From positions 62,001 through 126,000 of the forward strand of contig CP084620.1 in NCBI GenBank assembly GCA_025917655.1: DNA of 64,000 nt, in the 5' to 3' direction. The notes under the pieces were generated by a model, which had not been told where the DNA came from, searched no databases, and worked only from the letters and a program-made list of their open reading frames with translations. Positions 30,247 to 42,454 of the stretch are shown in pieces. Origin of the DNA: Chlorella sorokiniana (taxonomy: Eukaryota > Chlorophyta > Trebouxiophyceae > Chlorellales > Chlorellaceae). Numbering within the stretch: position 1 is the first letter of the stretch; every line of letters begins with the position of its first letter. The position numbers and the translations under genes were made by a program.

Positions 30247-33200
30247 TCAAATGGCCCAACGGGCTGCACAACCACAACCATAGCAGGCACAGCAGCAGCC
30301 CTGGCTCACCCATGCGCCGCCGTGCAGGCACTTCCAGCACAGAGCCCTGAGAGCGGCGGGGCCCTGGCGCCCAGCAAACGGCTTTTTGCCCTTGCCGCCC
30401 TTGCCGCTCGCATCGGCTGCTGCCACCACCACAGCCGCCACCGCCGGTGCAGCGTCTGTTGAACGGGCAGTGGCTCCATCGGCCGCCGCAGGCGCCACGG
30501 CGCCGCTGCCGCTCGCGCCGCTGGTTTCCAGCACGCCCGCAGCGGCGGCAGGGGGCTGCGGGCGAGGGCGCCTTGCCTTGGTCCTTCTTGCGCCTGCCCA
30601 TGCTGCCAGCTGCACCCGCATGCTCCGCTTTTGCTTTCAGCTGCTTTGGCTTGTGCTTGGCCCCATTCTCCTCCCTCTGTTTGCCCTTCTGCTTCCTGCC
30701 GCCAGCAGCCTTGGAATCGTTGCCGCCCGCCACCTTGCCGCTGCCAGCCGGCTTGGCCTTCTTGCTATCTGGCTTGCCCTTGCCCCTCGCGGCCTTGTCG
30801 CCTGCTGCCGCTCCCTTGGCGGCGTCGGATGCTGGTTCTGAGGCTGGTTCTGGCGGCTGCTGCAGCTGCTCCTCCTCTGGCGGTGCATTGGCGGCGGCCT
30901 CCTCCAGCTCCGCAACCTCCTTCTCCAGCTTCTCTGCAGGTGCAGGCAGGGTTTAGGGGTCTGAGAAGCTGGCGCTTCACCAGGACAGGGACCGCGGTTG
31001 GATTGCAGCAGTGGCATCACGAATACACGGGAATGCTGTGGCAAGACGGCGCACTCCTGCACCCCCAGCCCCCATCAGACACAGCTGGCTGCGCTGCCTA
31101 CTGCACCAGCCTCCCCCTGCCGCCAAAGGCAGGCAGGCAGCCGCCGTTCGCTCACCCGCCAGGTCGGGGGCAGAAGCCGGAGGCCAGTGCGGCGCGCTTG
31201 GCGGCCAGGCCGGCGGCCTTGTTCAGCACCAGGTAGTGAGCCACTGACAGGTAGCCTGAAGGGGTTGGGGGGGCCAACCTTGAGGAAAGCCATGAGATGA
31301 GGGGCAGCGGGCAAGCGGGTAAGCGCTGTATTGGTGGCAGGAGGCGCACCTCGAGACTTGACGGAGCGGTGCAGCTGCCCCGTGGCCTCCCACTTGCGCA
31401 GCTTGCGGTGGCGGGAGCAGTTGCAGAGGTCGCGGCAGCAGGGGCACACCCAGTCTGCGGCAGGGGCGGGGAGCAGGGATGGGGACTGACGGGGTTCTCT
31501 GGAGCCTTGGTGGATGGGGGGCAGCGTACAGGAAACTTTTGCATGGGCATCACCCCAACAGGCAGGATCTTCATGGGGAGAAGGCGCGCCCCACGACCAC
31601 CAAACCCCTTCAGCCTTCAGCCGCTGCACGGAGGCTGTGTGGAAGCTGCAGCAGGGCAGAGCCGAGACGACCAAGGCACTGCACCCAGCAGACCCACCGT
31701 CTCTAGCGTTCACTTCCTCCACATTCTCACCGTACCGCGCAAACAGGCAGTCGCCGCACAGCGTGCCCTGCGCAGCAGAGAGGAGACAAGAAGAAGGTGT
31801 TTGTGTGAGAGGGGGGCGGGGGGGAGAAGGGTCAGGGAGTCCCTGAACTGCCTTGCCAGCCCCTCCACGCAACCGCGCAAGAGCAGCAGTAGCCTGCCCA
31901 GGCAGCATCAATGGCAAGCCGGGTGGCTGCCGCCGGCCAGCGGGAGCTGCTGTGCCGACCGACCGCTCACCAGCCCCGACTTGCAGCGGGTGCAGGCGGT
32001 GCGCAGGCCCAGCGTCTTCTGGCGGCACTGGTGGCAGGACAGGCCTTTGTCGGGGTCGTAGATGCTGCGCGAAGGGGAGCACAGCAGCCGGCGAGATGGA
32101 CATGCCAGGATGACACAAAGCACAGGGCAACAGACGGCAGGGGGTGGTAAGGTAGGGGTACTGATGGTGTTGTCATGTTGTGGAGATTGGGAACAGGGGA
32201 GAACCGGCAGAACATAAAGGAGCAGAACAAGCAGGCGCAAGCGACGCAGCAGGCGCGGCCTGTGGCAGGCGCCGCTCACCGCTCGCCCGCGTCGTTGTAC
32301 CCGTCTGTGAACATCTCCCTGCGAGAGGTGGATGGGGGTTGCGGGGGATGAGGGGGCCAGAAACAGTTGGGAGATGACAGGCAGGAGCCTGGGCGCAGCT
32401 GCCCAGCGCCCTCGCCGCGTGCAGCGCCAGGTGCAGCCACATCGAGCACTTGCGACAGCACTAGCAAAGGTTGGCTTGACAAATTGTTCACAATACGGGC
32501 GGGCAAACCATTCAATGCTGCCCCTGCCAGATACCTCCCCCGCTCACCACTCCTTTTGGTGGGATCCCAGGGACAGCACGTGGTCCAAGCCGTACAGCTC
32601 CTCGCACTCGCCCTCTGGCATAAGAGGCAGCAAGGTTGGATCAGCGTGAGGAGGGACATGCTGGGGGGCTGCAAGCGCCGCAGCAGGGCTGGGGCACAGG
32701 ACCGAGCAGCGCCTACAGCTACATCCAGGACAGACGCGCCCTCCCAAGCTGCCGCGCTGCGCTCGGTCCCGGCTTGCAGCAGGTGGCCAAGCGGCAAGCA
32801 GAGGCAGGAGGGGCCGTCGCATTCCCAGCAAACACCGGCGGCCGAACAATCATGAAAAACCATGAGAGGCGGCGGCTCACCCTTCACCAGGGGGCCGTCC
32901 CTCGGCGGCCGGCTGCCACGAGCCTCGCGCTCCAGCTCAAACACGTAGGTCGGCCGCTCCCTGCCCTCGGTACGTTTGGACCTGGGAGCAAGCAAGGGCA
33001 GGAGGGCGTTGATTGAGCAAGGGGCAGTGGGAGGCGTTTGGGGGCTGGGAGCCGGCAGCCGTGGCGACGTTGGATGGGGGTTCTTTTCGGTTGTGGCTGG
33101 GGCTGCATGGTGATGAAAGAGACGGGCGGCGCTCGCAGTCGCAAGGCTGCAGGCATCTTGCCAGCAAGCTGCGCTCGCAGCACAAGCTGCCCGGCCCCAA

Positions 33201-33662
33201 AGCTTGAGCAGCACCCAGCTGCCGCCTGCCTGCGGGTGGGCTCCAAAGGATCAGCCGGCTTGTCCGCCTTGCGCCGCTTCTTAGGGGCCTCATCCGAGGC
33301 GGAGGTTGCCTGCATGTCTCCCACCATCTGCGCAGAAAAATCAAGGGCCGGGATGCACCGAAGATCAGCCTAGCTGGCATGGAGGCGCCAGGCGACGGGA
33401 AGAGCGGCGTCGTGCCAACGACATCCTGCAACGCTGTTTGCAACCGCGCTGCAGATGCGGGGTACCATTGCGGCAGCATAGGTGAAACATGTTTCATGCA
33501 ATAAAAACGCCAATTGCATCTGCGAAACAGGGGCACGCCTGCTAACGATCGGTTTCCTGCCGGCCTCTCGGCTCGCACCTGCGGCAAGCATAGCTGGTCC
33601 AGCTTGCGTTTGTTCTCTTCGATGCGGCGCTGCCGCTCCACTTCATAGTCGGTGAGTGTCAT
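30247..33662 (-). CDS. CDCA7: CDCA7-like zinc-finger (4CXXC-R1) protein
   Basis: CDCA7 proteins bind DNA/nucleosomes and recruit the remodeler HELLS/DDM1, supporting DNA methylation in heterochromatin. From ATG 33662 the product starts TLTDYEVERQRRIEENKRKL, then a nuclear-localisation-like PKKRRKADKP. The signature zinc finger is spread over three exons: LSCHQCRQKTLGLRTACTRC (near 32050-31990), TLCGDCLFARYGENVEEVNA (near 31760-31705) and WVCPCCRDLCNCSRHRKLRK (near 31455-31395), followed by VAHYLVLNKAAGLAAKRAAL. The conserved CRQK arginine, mutated in human ICF syndrome, is present. The C-terminus is Lys-rich and probably disordered. The frame changes once near 30570. The 3' end is uncertain: the open frame ends at 30247, but a donor at about 30309 could lead to a further exon ending near 30069. 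Confidence 0.88.
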
Positions 33663-34187
33663 GGGCAGCTGGATGGCACTAATCGGGCACTAGGCACCAC
33701 CTCGCAGGTCGTTCCGCCAAAGGTGATCAGTGCATGGCACAATGGGACAGTATGTGATGCGGATACTTGCTGGCTGTTGCCCATTCAATCCCCGCCTGCG
33801 CCTTGCTGGCGCGGCACACGTCACACGCCCACCTGCACAGCAGAAACTTCGATCACAGGACCGTTGCTGCTGCTGAATCGACGCCAGTGCTATTTACAGT
33901 ACTGATCAGCTTAAAAACCTCATAATGTGGAGCACCCGCTCAATTGCGGCGGGGGCCTCCACTGAACATGAGGCTTGCAAGCGGCGCCGTCACCCGAATG
34001 CGCTGCCTACAGTTGGCCTTCCCCTTCCTGGTACCAGATGACTCTTCACCAGTTATCTGGCTTTGCAGGTGCAACAGGACATGCACCTCTTGCGCACCAC
34101 GCAAACTACAAGCAAGTGCCAGTCAAGGGGTGTGCGTGTTCCTTGAGAGCAGGGGCAAGCGGGAGTGACAAGCTTTAGCGCCATTTG
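33663..34187. other. intergenic region: CDCA7 promoter and PWWP gene 3' UTR
   Basis: Both flanking genes are on the minus strand, so the left part should hold the CDCA7-like promoter and the right part the PWWP gene's 3' UTR. No coding sequence was recognised. A minus-strand TGTAA signal is annotated separately at 33894-33898. Confidence 0.5.
33894..33898 (-). terminator. TGTAA poly(A) signal candidate (minus strand)
   Basis: TTACA on the plus strand reads TGTAA for minus-strand genes. It lies about 290 bases beyond the stop codon of the PWWP gene and upstream of the CDCA7-like start, a suitable place to end the PWWP transcript. Confidence 0.45.
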
Positions 34188-36613
34188 CTACTGCGGTGCC
34201 GGCGGACGTACCATGGGCAGCGTGACTGGCATACCCGCCCCGCCTTGCTGCATCGCCATCATCTGCTGCAGGAAGGCTTGCTGCATCATGGCCTGCTGCT
34301 GCACCGGCAGCGCGCCCAGCGCAGCGGCAGCCGCAGCGGCGCCTGACGCGGCGGCGGGGGCGGTCACGGGGCTGCTGCAGCGGCCGCCGCGGCCGCCACC
34401 AAACGCGCATCTTCCGCGGCGGCGGCCCGCGCCGCCGCCGCCGCCGCACGCCGCTCCGCCACCGCCGCCTCCAGCTGCCTCTGCTCCTGTATCTCGGCAG
34501 CGTGTCGCTGCTCCCACTCCGCTTTGAGCGCGAGCAGCCGAGCATTGGGCGCCACCCGCCCGCCCACGTAAGGGCTGTCATCCGGCGGCAGCAGCCCCAG
34601 TTCCTGCAGCCGCTGCTTCTTGCGCCGCTGCACCACAGCACCGCGATCCTCCACAGGCTCAGCCGCGCGGCCGGCCGCCCGCGGCCGCCCGACGCCGCCG
34701 ATGCCGCCGGGCTCGCCGCCGTCGGCCGCCGCCGCCACCGCACGAGGGCCGCGCTTCTTGCCTCGCGCCTTGGCCCTCGGCTTCTCGGGTTCGGGGTCAC
34801 GTAAAACACATCTGGCAGGCGGCCTGCAAAGGGTGCAGTCGACACACAAACGCTGCTGAGGAAGGCGGAGTGCTAGCAGCCTGACAGAGGATTGCGCCCA
34901 GGGCAGGGAGGGGCTGCAGGAGCACATCGGCAGATGCTGCATGGCGGCACCAAGCCGCCACACTACACTGCCTAGGGTGCAGCTGCATTGCATTGTTGCC
35001 CACAGCCACACCGCGCCGCGATGGGCTAGTGGCGGTACGGGGCTCACCCCCAGCGCGGTACCGCTCCACCTCTACGATCGCTGCCTTGAAATCCGCCTGG
35101 TCGCACTCTCGGCTGAACTGCTCCAGGCCCTGCAGTAGGAGAGAGGCACTAAATTTGTCGACTACACTTCAGCATCGTAAAGCTGCATACACATAAGGTA
35201 GCAGAAGCCCTGTACAGTAGATCGCAGGGCCGGTGGACCCGTCCGCCGGGCAGCAGGCATGCAAAGCAAGAACGGTTATTTCAGGGCAGCTTGGAGCTCG
35301 GCGCAGCTCTTGTTTTAAAGCGGGAGGCGCAGCCACACCCTGGCACAGCCCAGCGCACCTCCTCCCAGTCGGTGAGCTGCCGCTTGCTGCCAATCCACTG
35401 GAACTCATAGGTGCCGAAGAACCTGCGGCAGGGGGTGGTGCAGGGGCGGTACAGCCTGAGGTACAGCCTGGCCGCAGGCGGCACACTGAACGTGGATCCC
35501 TGGGCAAGTGGCAGCGCTGCACTGGCCTGGCAGGCTACGAGCCAGCAGCTGCGCCAAGGGCTTGCAAGCCATCTCGCTTGCCCCCGTCCCCACTGGCACG
35601 CCCCCGCCTTGATTCCGCATTCAAGCACGCAAGCAAGCAGCGAGCGATGAGAGGCTGAGGAGCGGCATGCGGCGAGCGAGGCGCAGCAACATCCAGAACA
35701 GCAGCAGCCCCAGCGGAAGCAGCTGGCGACAGCAGCAGCAGGTGCTGGCCTGATGGGGATGCTGGTGGGGCGGGGTGGGTCGGCGTCTGGGGGAAGGAGA
35801 GGTCCCGGGCGGGGTCGAGCAGCTTGGCAGGCCACCAAGGGTAGCTGCCCAGCTTGGCCCACACCACCTTGCCTGCACATACAAAGAGGATGCCGGGCAG
35901 ACGGGATGGGGGTGGTTGGGGAATGGTGGGGGTGAGCCGCTGTGTGGGCCGAATGATAGTGTCAAAAAGCAGGGGGCACGGGAACAGGGGAAGCCCAACA
36001 TGCAGCGCTGTACAGGCAGGAAGGAGAAAGAGGAACGATGGGTGAAGGTGGGGCGCACCTCCAGGGTCGGCGAAGGGGTTGGCCGGCTGCGCCTGCACGG
36101 GGGCCACATAGGCGGGGGCGGCAGCTGCCGCTGCCGCGCCGCTGCCGCGCGCCCGCGCCGCCGGCCCCCTCCACCGCCCTTCTTGGCGGTCGAGGGCGCC
36201 GCGGCGGCGCCGCTTGCCGCCAGCCGCTGCTGCAGCTGCGCCTGCTGCATCGCCAGCACCTGAGCGGGCAGCACGGGCGCAGTTGCCCGCTGAGCAGCTG
36301 CTGCTGCATCAGCCGCTGCGCCACCAGCTGCTGCGCCGCCAGTTGCATGCCCGGGTTGTTCAGCACGTGCACCGGGATACCGCTGCGCACAGGCCAGACA
36401 GCGGAAGGCTGAGCCACGGCACACAGATGCTGCATGCAGAGCAACAACGCAAAAACAGCGCTGCTGCCTCGAGGCAGGCACGCAAATCAGGCCTGCACCA
36501 TGTTCCTGCAGCACCCACCTGAGCTCGCTTAGAGTGTTGATGTTTTGGACCAGCTGGAAGGGCATCGTCATGCCCATGGGCTGCCCCGGCTGGGGCGGGC
36601 GCGCGGGCTGCAT
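34188..36613 (-). CDS. PWWP-domain protein
   Basis: PWWP domains read methylated histone tails and DNA, so this is probably a nuclear chromatin-associated protein. From ATG 36613 the N-terminus is Gln/Pro/Met-rich (MQPARPPQPGQPMGMTMPFQ; LAAQQLVAQRLMQQQLL), then comes YVAPVQAQPANPFADPG. The PWWP module is split between exons: VVWAKLGSYPWWPAKLLDP (near 35865-35800), RFFGTYEFQWIGSKRQLTDW (near 35425-35365) and GLEQFSRECDQADFKAAIVE (near 35135-35070). The C-terminal half is basic then coiled coil (EQRHAAEIQEQRQLEAAVAE) and ends in a Met/Gln/Ala-rich tail with stop at 34188-34190. Frame changes are needed near 36150-36200 and 34380, both in GC repeats. No SET, methyltransferase or bromodomain is attached. 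The next gene in the same direction is the CDCA7-like gene. Confidence 0.82.
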
Positions 36614-37344
36614 CGTGCGGCGGCCCTGCTATGGATCGCATTCAAAGCAAGTGGGGCGACTGGCAGGCAGTGAAAATGCAGACAGGTCGCCCATGCAGCG
36701 TCAAAACACCTTCTGCTCCTGGGCAGCCCAACAGCAGCCCTGGGCGCTGTCCGAGCCGCCCGTTGCTGGGCAGCAGCGGCAGACGCAGGGGCACTGAGGC
36801 CAATTCCGGGAGAGGCGGCAGCGCTGCATCGCCGCTGCCCGTTGCTCACCAAAGTTGTGCGCGTGCTAGCGACAGCCTACAGCCTTGATGCCGGCCTTGC
36901 GGTGATTGCCTGCCTGTCTAGGATGCTAAGCAAGTTGGACGGGTGCAGTTGCCGAGGACAACAGCTGCGGGTGAGGTGACCCGGGAAGCACAGCGTTCAA
37001 GTGCGCCAGGGAGGTAGATAGCAAGGGGCGGCAGCAGTTGTACTTGTCCTTTAACGCAAACGGAGGCCCTCAGTGCTGGTCAGGGGCCGATGCGGCGCCC
37101 AGAGGAGCTCCAGTGGCTCACGGAAGTACGGGTCGTACCGCCAGCAACTATTGAGCAAGGCAATGGGACGCCGAACCGTTGCAGAATAAATCGCAGCTTT
37201 GATCAAAACGTTCCGGAGGAGCCTTGCACCGCCTTGACGTCGCTGAGCAGTCAGGGCAGAAGGCGTCCTGTAAATACAGAACACCTTTGGTGCCTTCGCC
37301 TGCTTCGGCACCATCTGGGTGATCAGTCGAGTAATCGACACAGT
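36614..37344. other. divergent intergenic region
   Basis: The PWWP gene (-) and the Rieske oxygenase gene (+) start at either side, so the gap should contain two promoters. Open frames here are short and unsupported. The section 36880-37060 is less GC-rich. No core element was identified with confidence. Confidence 0.45.
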
Positions 37345-40300
37345 ATGGACAGTCGCCTACAAGCTCGCGGCGACCGCACAGCGGTGCTGCTTCCTGGGCG
37401 CCGGCGGGTCGGCCGTGCCTGGCCTAGCGCGCCCTCCCAGCCGAAGCCCTCAAGAGCTGCCAGGCACGTGCACAGGACCGCGCTGCTGCCACGCTCCGCT
37501 TACACCGGCAACGGCAGCTCCTTGGCCCATCAGCATGCTCCGGATGGGCCCGCATCGCCAGGTGGCAAGCCCGCTGGCGAGCCCTCCGCCTTGCCGGGCG
37601 GCGTTGGCAGCTCTTTCTGCTGGGAACAGCAGTGGTACCCGCTGGTGAGCTGCTGCCCTTCCCTGCCGCCTGTCGTTGTCGGCGGACGGTGATGCCATGT
37701 CACCCACCCCTGCCGCACCCTGCCACTGCGCCCGCTGCCTCATCTGTCCACCGCCAGCCGGGCGCCCTGAACTTCCCCCCCAAAAAAACTAAACTCTCAG
37801 GTTCCGCTCTCATACCTGAGCCGCAGCAAGCCCGCCGCCTACACCCTGCTGGGCCGGCGCCTCGTTGTCTGGTGAGCCGGGGCAGCGCTTTCTTCTGCCG
37901 TGCGGGCGGCGCATCGCTCCTTGTTCGGAAGCATGTACACCTTGTGCACTCCGTGCAGCTGCCCGCTGGGCTGCATGTCGGTGCATGTTTCAGGATGTGA
38001 CGACTGCCTTTGGTACCGCAGGTATCATGAACCCAGCTGCCGCTGGCTGGCCATGGAGGATCGATGCCCCCACCGGCTGGCGCCGCTGTCGGGTGGGCCA
38101 GCAGGGGGCTGCAGGATGGGTGTGGTGTGTGTGTGTGTCAGTGTGGTGGCTGGCGTGGGGTGCAGGGTGCAGCCTTGGCTGGGTTTGGGAGCGTTGGGCC
38201 ACAGAGGCATGCCCAGCAGCCCCTCCGCTGCCTTGTCGCCTGCAGAAGGGCGGCTGGAGCCCCGCAGCGGCAACCTGCAGTGCAGCTACCACGGCTGGGA
38301 GTTTGGGCCAGACGGGCGCTGCGCGGCCGTACCGCAGGCCGACTCGCCGCAGCAGGCGGCAGCCGCGCTGAGCAGCCCTCGCAGCTGCGTGGCCGCCTAC
38401 CCAGTTCGGCAGGCTGCAGGGCTGTTGTGGGTGTGGATGGATGCTGCAAGCTCGGTCGCGGCTGCAAGCCGCCCGCTGCCGCTGCCCGCTGAGCTGTCGG
38501 ATGGCAGCGCGGTACTGCTGGCAGACTGGTGAGCCCCAATCCGTACAGCCCAGCAGCAAGCTTCTGTTTCGCATTGAGCCCCAAGCACCGACCAGCAGCT
38601 GGCCTTCCTTTCCACAAACAAGGCCCGCCGCTGGCTGGTGAATGCTTGGCACGGACCAGGCAGCCAGGCAGCAAGCTCGAAAGGATGGGCCCCTTCACAC
38701 CACACCTCATGGTCCCTTCCTCCACCTCCCCCGTCGCTGCAGGTACCAGCGAGATCTGCCGGTATCTGCGCAGTACCTGCTGGAGAACCTGGTGGACCCG
38801 GCCCACGTGCACCACGCCCACCACGGCGTGATTGGGCAGCGGGACAGGCAGGCCGGGCCGGTTGTGCCTGTACTTCCCGGCTTGCGAGCATGCTGGGGGT
38901 GCTCTTGCACCGGGGCTGAAACCATGCTCCCAAGCAGCGATCCGGCAGCCGGCGGCCGGGAGCCGGCTTAGCCGATGGTTGTCCCACAGCCAGCTCTGTT
39001 GCAGCACGTCACCCGGGCTAGAACGCCAAGCCTCCCTCCTCAACCCCTCAAGCACGCTTTCCTGCATGCAGGTCTGGCAGCGTGCCTTTGCGGCTGGAGG
39101 GTGCCCTGACCGCCCAGGGCGGCTTCCGCGTGAGCCTCGGCAGCCGGGGGCGCCGCAAGCGGCGGCTCGCCAGCCATCACCCACTTTGTGCCTCCGGGGC
39201 TGGTGCGGTGAGTGAGCCATCGCTCGGGCAGGATGGCTGGCGGGGCGGGTGGTGCACGGTTCTGTGAAGCGGCGTGTTCTTCGCCACGCTGCTGTCTCGG
39301 TCAGCTCTGCTTGCCTGGCTGCTCGAGGCACCTTGCCAGTGGACTGCCTGGCAGCGCACATGCAGAATGCCCATTCTGCTGCCCGACAGCTGAAGCATGA
39401 CACCCGCCCTAGCGTAAACCCCCCCCGCCCATTCTGTTGCTGTCCACGCAGGCTGGAGTTCCCAGCCCCAGGCGGCGCCAGCTTCTCGATGCTCTTCTAT
39501 GCTGTGCCTGTCAGGTGGGCGGGCCCCAACTGGCCTCCCCTGATTGCGGCAGGCCGCCATGCTGGCTGCACTACTGTGGTGGCGCTGGCACCGCTTCGCC
39601 TCCCCCACGTGCTGCTGCCTGCAACAAGAAAGATTGGGGCGTTTGGAGTGACAGCAAGCTGGCTCAACCGTCGCATCGCCCTCTGCCCTGCTCCCTCTAC
39701 ACTGGTTCAGCCCGGGGACCTCGCGCCTCGTGGCGGGCTATGCGGCGGACGGCCTGCCGGGGGCGGCCACCGCCCTCCTGCGCTCAGGTGCCCCGCTGCT
39801 GCTTCCGTGCGCAGTGTCTGCCGGCTGAGCTGCCTGAGGGGGGAGCAGGGGGTCTGTGCGGCGTGTGCGGCGGCGGAGGCTTGCAGGCGGACCTGCTGCT
39901 CGAGTTAAGCGACGCTTTCACCCCTTCCTCCTCCCCTTCCACATCCTGCGGCCGCAGCCGCGCTGGCGCCGCTGCTGCACTCCCTTCAATTCCTGGCTGA
40001 CCTGGGTTCGCACCGCGTGCTGGATGGCGATACGGTCCACATCTACCGGCAGGAGCAGGCGGTACGGGAGGAGGAGGGGCCGGTACGCGACGAGGAGCCT
40101 GCGGGACGGCGGGACAGGGGGCGCGGATACTTCATGCCAGCGGCGGCCGACAGGTGTGGTGGGGCTGGGAGCGGCGCATGCCGCTGCTTTGCGTGCCGGC
40201 ATGCTGTGCATGCTGCGGACGTGGCCACATCTCACATCCCAGACCTCAAGTTCGCAACGGTCCAGAGTCTCAAGCCGGGCAGTCTTGTGCCATCTTGTTT

Positions 40301-41252
40301 AAACCCTGTCGCATTCAACCAAACGGGGTGTGCCAAACTGACCGCCAATGTGCTCTGCGCCCGCAGGGGCGTGGTGCTGCTGCACCGCTGGCTGGACGAG
40401 TTCGCTGGCGGCGGGCCAAGCTACGCGGCTGGGGTGCGTTGCCGGGCGAGGCGTGCTGCACTGCCAGCGCTGCCTGCGCTGCGTCTGCGCCTGCGCTGCA
40501 CACCGGCTGCTGCGCGAGGCGGCAACCCTCTCTGGATTCACAAAACTGGCTTCTGCCAGTGAAGCGTCCCTGGTGCTCAGCGCCACCTCCTCTTGCTACT
40601 GCCCGGGCCGCCGCCCCCATCCGCCGGCCCCCACCGCCGCGCCCTTCCATGCGCCAATGGGCCCGGTGTTTGTCCTGCCTTGCAGGCGGCTCCTCCCACC
40701 CGTCCCCTGACCCGGCGGGAGATCCTGGATCGATACGAGCAACACACCCGCAGCTGCCCCTCCTGCCGCCGGGTGGGTTGGCCCGCTGGCGGGCCTCGGG
40801 TGGCGCTCGATGAGGGGTCAGCTGTGCTGGGTCCCGCACTGAACGGCGGCTTGGGAGTTTCCCCGTGGGCTGCCTTTGGGGGCTGAGCAGCACTCAGGTT
40901 GTGATGCAGCAGCTGTGATAAGAGTTCGGTGGCGCGCTTGGCTGAACCACGGGCCTCCTGCTTCGCTGCAGGCGCTGGGCGTAGTTCGAGCCACCCGCCG
41001 CGCTTTGCAGGCCGGCACCGGTGCCAGCCTGGCAGCTGCCTTTGCGCTGGCGACGGCCGCTGCGCTGCTGCCGAGCGCTGGCCTGGGGGCCGGCTTGCTG
41101 GGAGGACCGCGCCTTGCGCGTGGCGGCGCACCGCTGCTGCTGGGCGCTGCAGCACTCGCGGCTGCCGCGTTTGGGGGGCTGCCGTGCGGCAGGCTCTGGC
41201 TGGCTTGGAGCAAGAGTTCGTGTTTGTGGATTACGACCACAGCGGCAGGTGA
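37345..41252 (+). CDS. pheophorbide a oxygenase-like Rieske non-heme iron oxygenase
   Basis: This family (PAO, PTC52, TIC55, CAO) oxidises chlorophyll-type tetrapyrroles in plastids. A basic transit-like N-terminus leads to FCWEQQWYPL (to 37644), joined to VPLSYLSRSKPAAYTLLGRR (37801-37870). The exon from about 38023 gives WYHEPSCRWLAMEDRCPHRLAPLS across the junction. The Rieske 2Fe-2S motif is CPHR plus CSYHGWEFGPDG (38280-38315). The mononuclear-iron site is LVDPAHVHHAHHG (about 38790-38830). Late exons carry REILDRYEQHTRSCPSCRR, with the CxxC redox motif of PAO/PTC52, then two hydrophobic membrane segments in Ala/Leu-rich sequence (about 40975-41170), ending in FVFVDYDHSGR and stop 41252. 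The CxxC motif and membrane anchors favour PAO/PTC52 over CAO. Several exons change frame (e.g. near 39080-39170 and 40700-41170). Exact substrate is not decided by sequence. Confidence 0.85.
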
Positions 41253-41912
41253 AAAGGGCAGTCAGATGGCAGAGGAAGGCTGCTTGCAGCAAACGACGGC
41301 AGCGCAACAAAAGACATAGCATGCACAGCAGGCTGTAAACGAAGCTACAGCTTCCAGCTGCGCGGGAGGGGAGCCCCACGACCCCTGTAGCAGGCCCTCG
41401 CCCTGCCTTGCACAGCCGAGCTGCTGTCCTGGGTTCACCTGGCAAGGTATGCATGCACGTGGCGGGTGCCCTGTTCGCCATTTACAGGGAAAGGCCTGGG
41501 AAGGGCTGGCGCCCAATGCGCTGTGCCCCCAGCCGCTCGGTGCCACTCAGTGTGGGTATTGTTTGTTGTTGCACTGTCAGAGTGGGGAGAACCCCAAGAT
41601 GCGCTTGGCTGGACCAGCTGCAGCTCACCAACACCTCCAAGAGGGATCCCCGCTGCCGCTAGGAAGGGGTCGGGTAGACTAGGCCCGCTTGCAGCGCCAG
41701 CTTGAAGGCCGCCCTTTTTGCTCGAACTGTTGGTCTGATACTGTTGACAATGCGCAATGACTCACAGCTGGGAGTCGTTATAAGTGTTTATAAAATGACA
41801 AGCTCAGCAAGCACCTGCCACACAGCCTCGGGGCGAAGCGGGGTTGAAATGGGTGAGAAGGTGGGCTTCTCTCATCATAAATCACTGAAAATGCGCCAGC
41901 AACGCTCCATAG
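41253..41912. other. intergenic region
   Basis: After the Rieske gene's 3' UTR, no conserved coding sequence was recognised up to the coiled-coil gene fragment. The stretch 41700-41900 is AT-richer and may contain a promoter or upstream exons of that gene. Confidence 0.4.
41334..41338 (+). terminator. TGTAA poly(A) signal candidate
   Basis: This TGTAA lies about 80 bases after the stop codon of the Rieske oxygenase gene, the expected distance for an algal polyadenylation signal. Confidence 0.5.
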
Positions 41913-42454
41913 TGCTTCCACCGCTGCCGGAGGGTTCAGCTGTGGACGTCCCCCGCCGCGCCGTCCCCTCGGTGTGCTACGCCAGCATACCACGCGGCGG
42001 AGACCCTCAAAGAGGTGAGCACTGCGCGTTTGAGGCGCGGCGGCGGCAAACCCCTCTCGGACTCCTGTTCTGAGTCGGAACCCTCCCTGACGCGGACATG
42101 CGACCTTGTGCAGGATGTCGGAATAACAGATGATCAGTAGTCTGCAGGAGAGGTTGGCCCAGGAGCAGCGGGAGCGCCTCCAGTGCACGGTTGAGCTCAT
42201 TGAGACAAAGGTATGCCTGGGAGCCTGCTCCCCCTGCAGGGCTTACGGTGTGTGTTTGTGATCGGGCATGGAATGGCATTTACGTTTACTTTGGCATGGT
42301 CTGTTGTCCTTGGTTTCTGCAGGCGGAGCTCGCCGCAATGCAGGCGGCAACTCAGCGAGTGCTCATCGAGGTGTCACGCGGGCCCTTGCTGCCCACGCTA
42401 CTAGGCAGTCTCGGGTTCGACAGCTGGACCTCTAACTCGCCAATGCGCATCTGA
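41913..42454 (+). CDS. coiled-coil gene fragment running into an inverted repeat
   Basis: The family is unrecognised. Three exons can be joined in frame: up to 42014 (ends PAYHAAETLKE), 42130-42210 (MISSLQERLAQEQRERLQCT then VELIETK) and 42323 onward (AELAAMQAATQRVLIE). Together they form a Glu/Gln/Leu-rich coiled coil. The frame then enters the left arm of an inverted repeat, giving an unrelated tail that stops at 42452-42454. The right arm, read on the plus strand, encodes RLHWQTAQMRIAELEVQLSM and a Ser-rich end with stop near 42629, which looks like the original coiled-coil C-terminus. I infer that an inverted duplication of the last exon altered the 3' end. The upstream limit is a stop codon at 41910; a true start codon was not found, so earlier exons may be missing or the locus may be a pseudogene. 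Confidence 0.4.
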
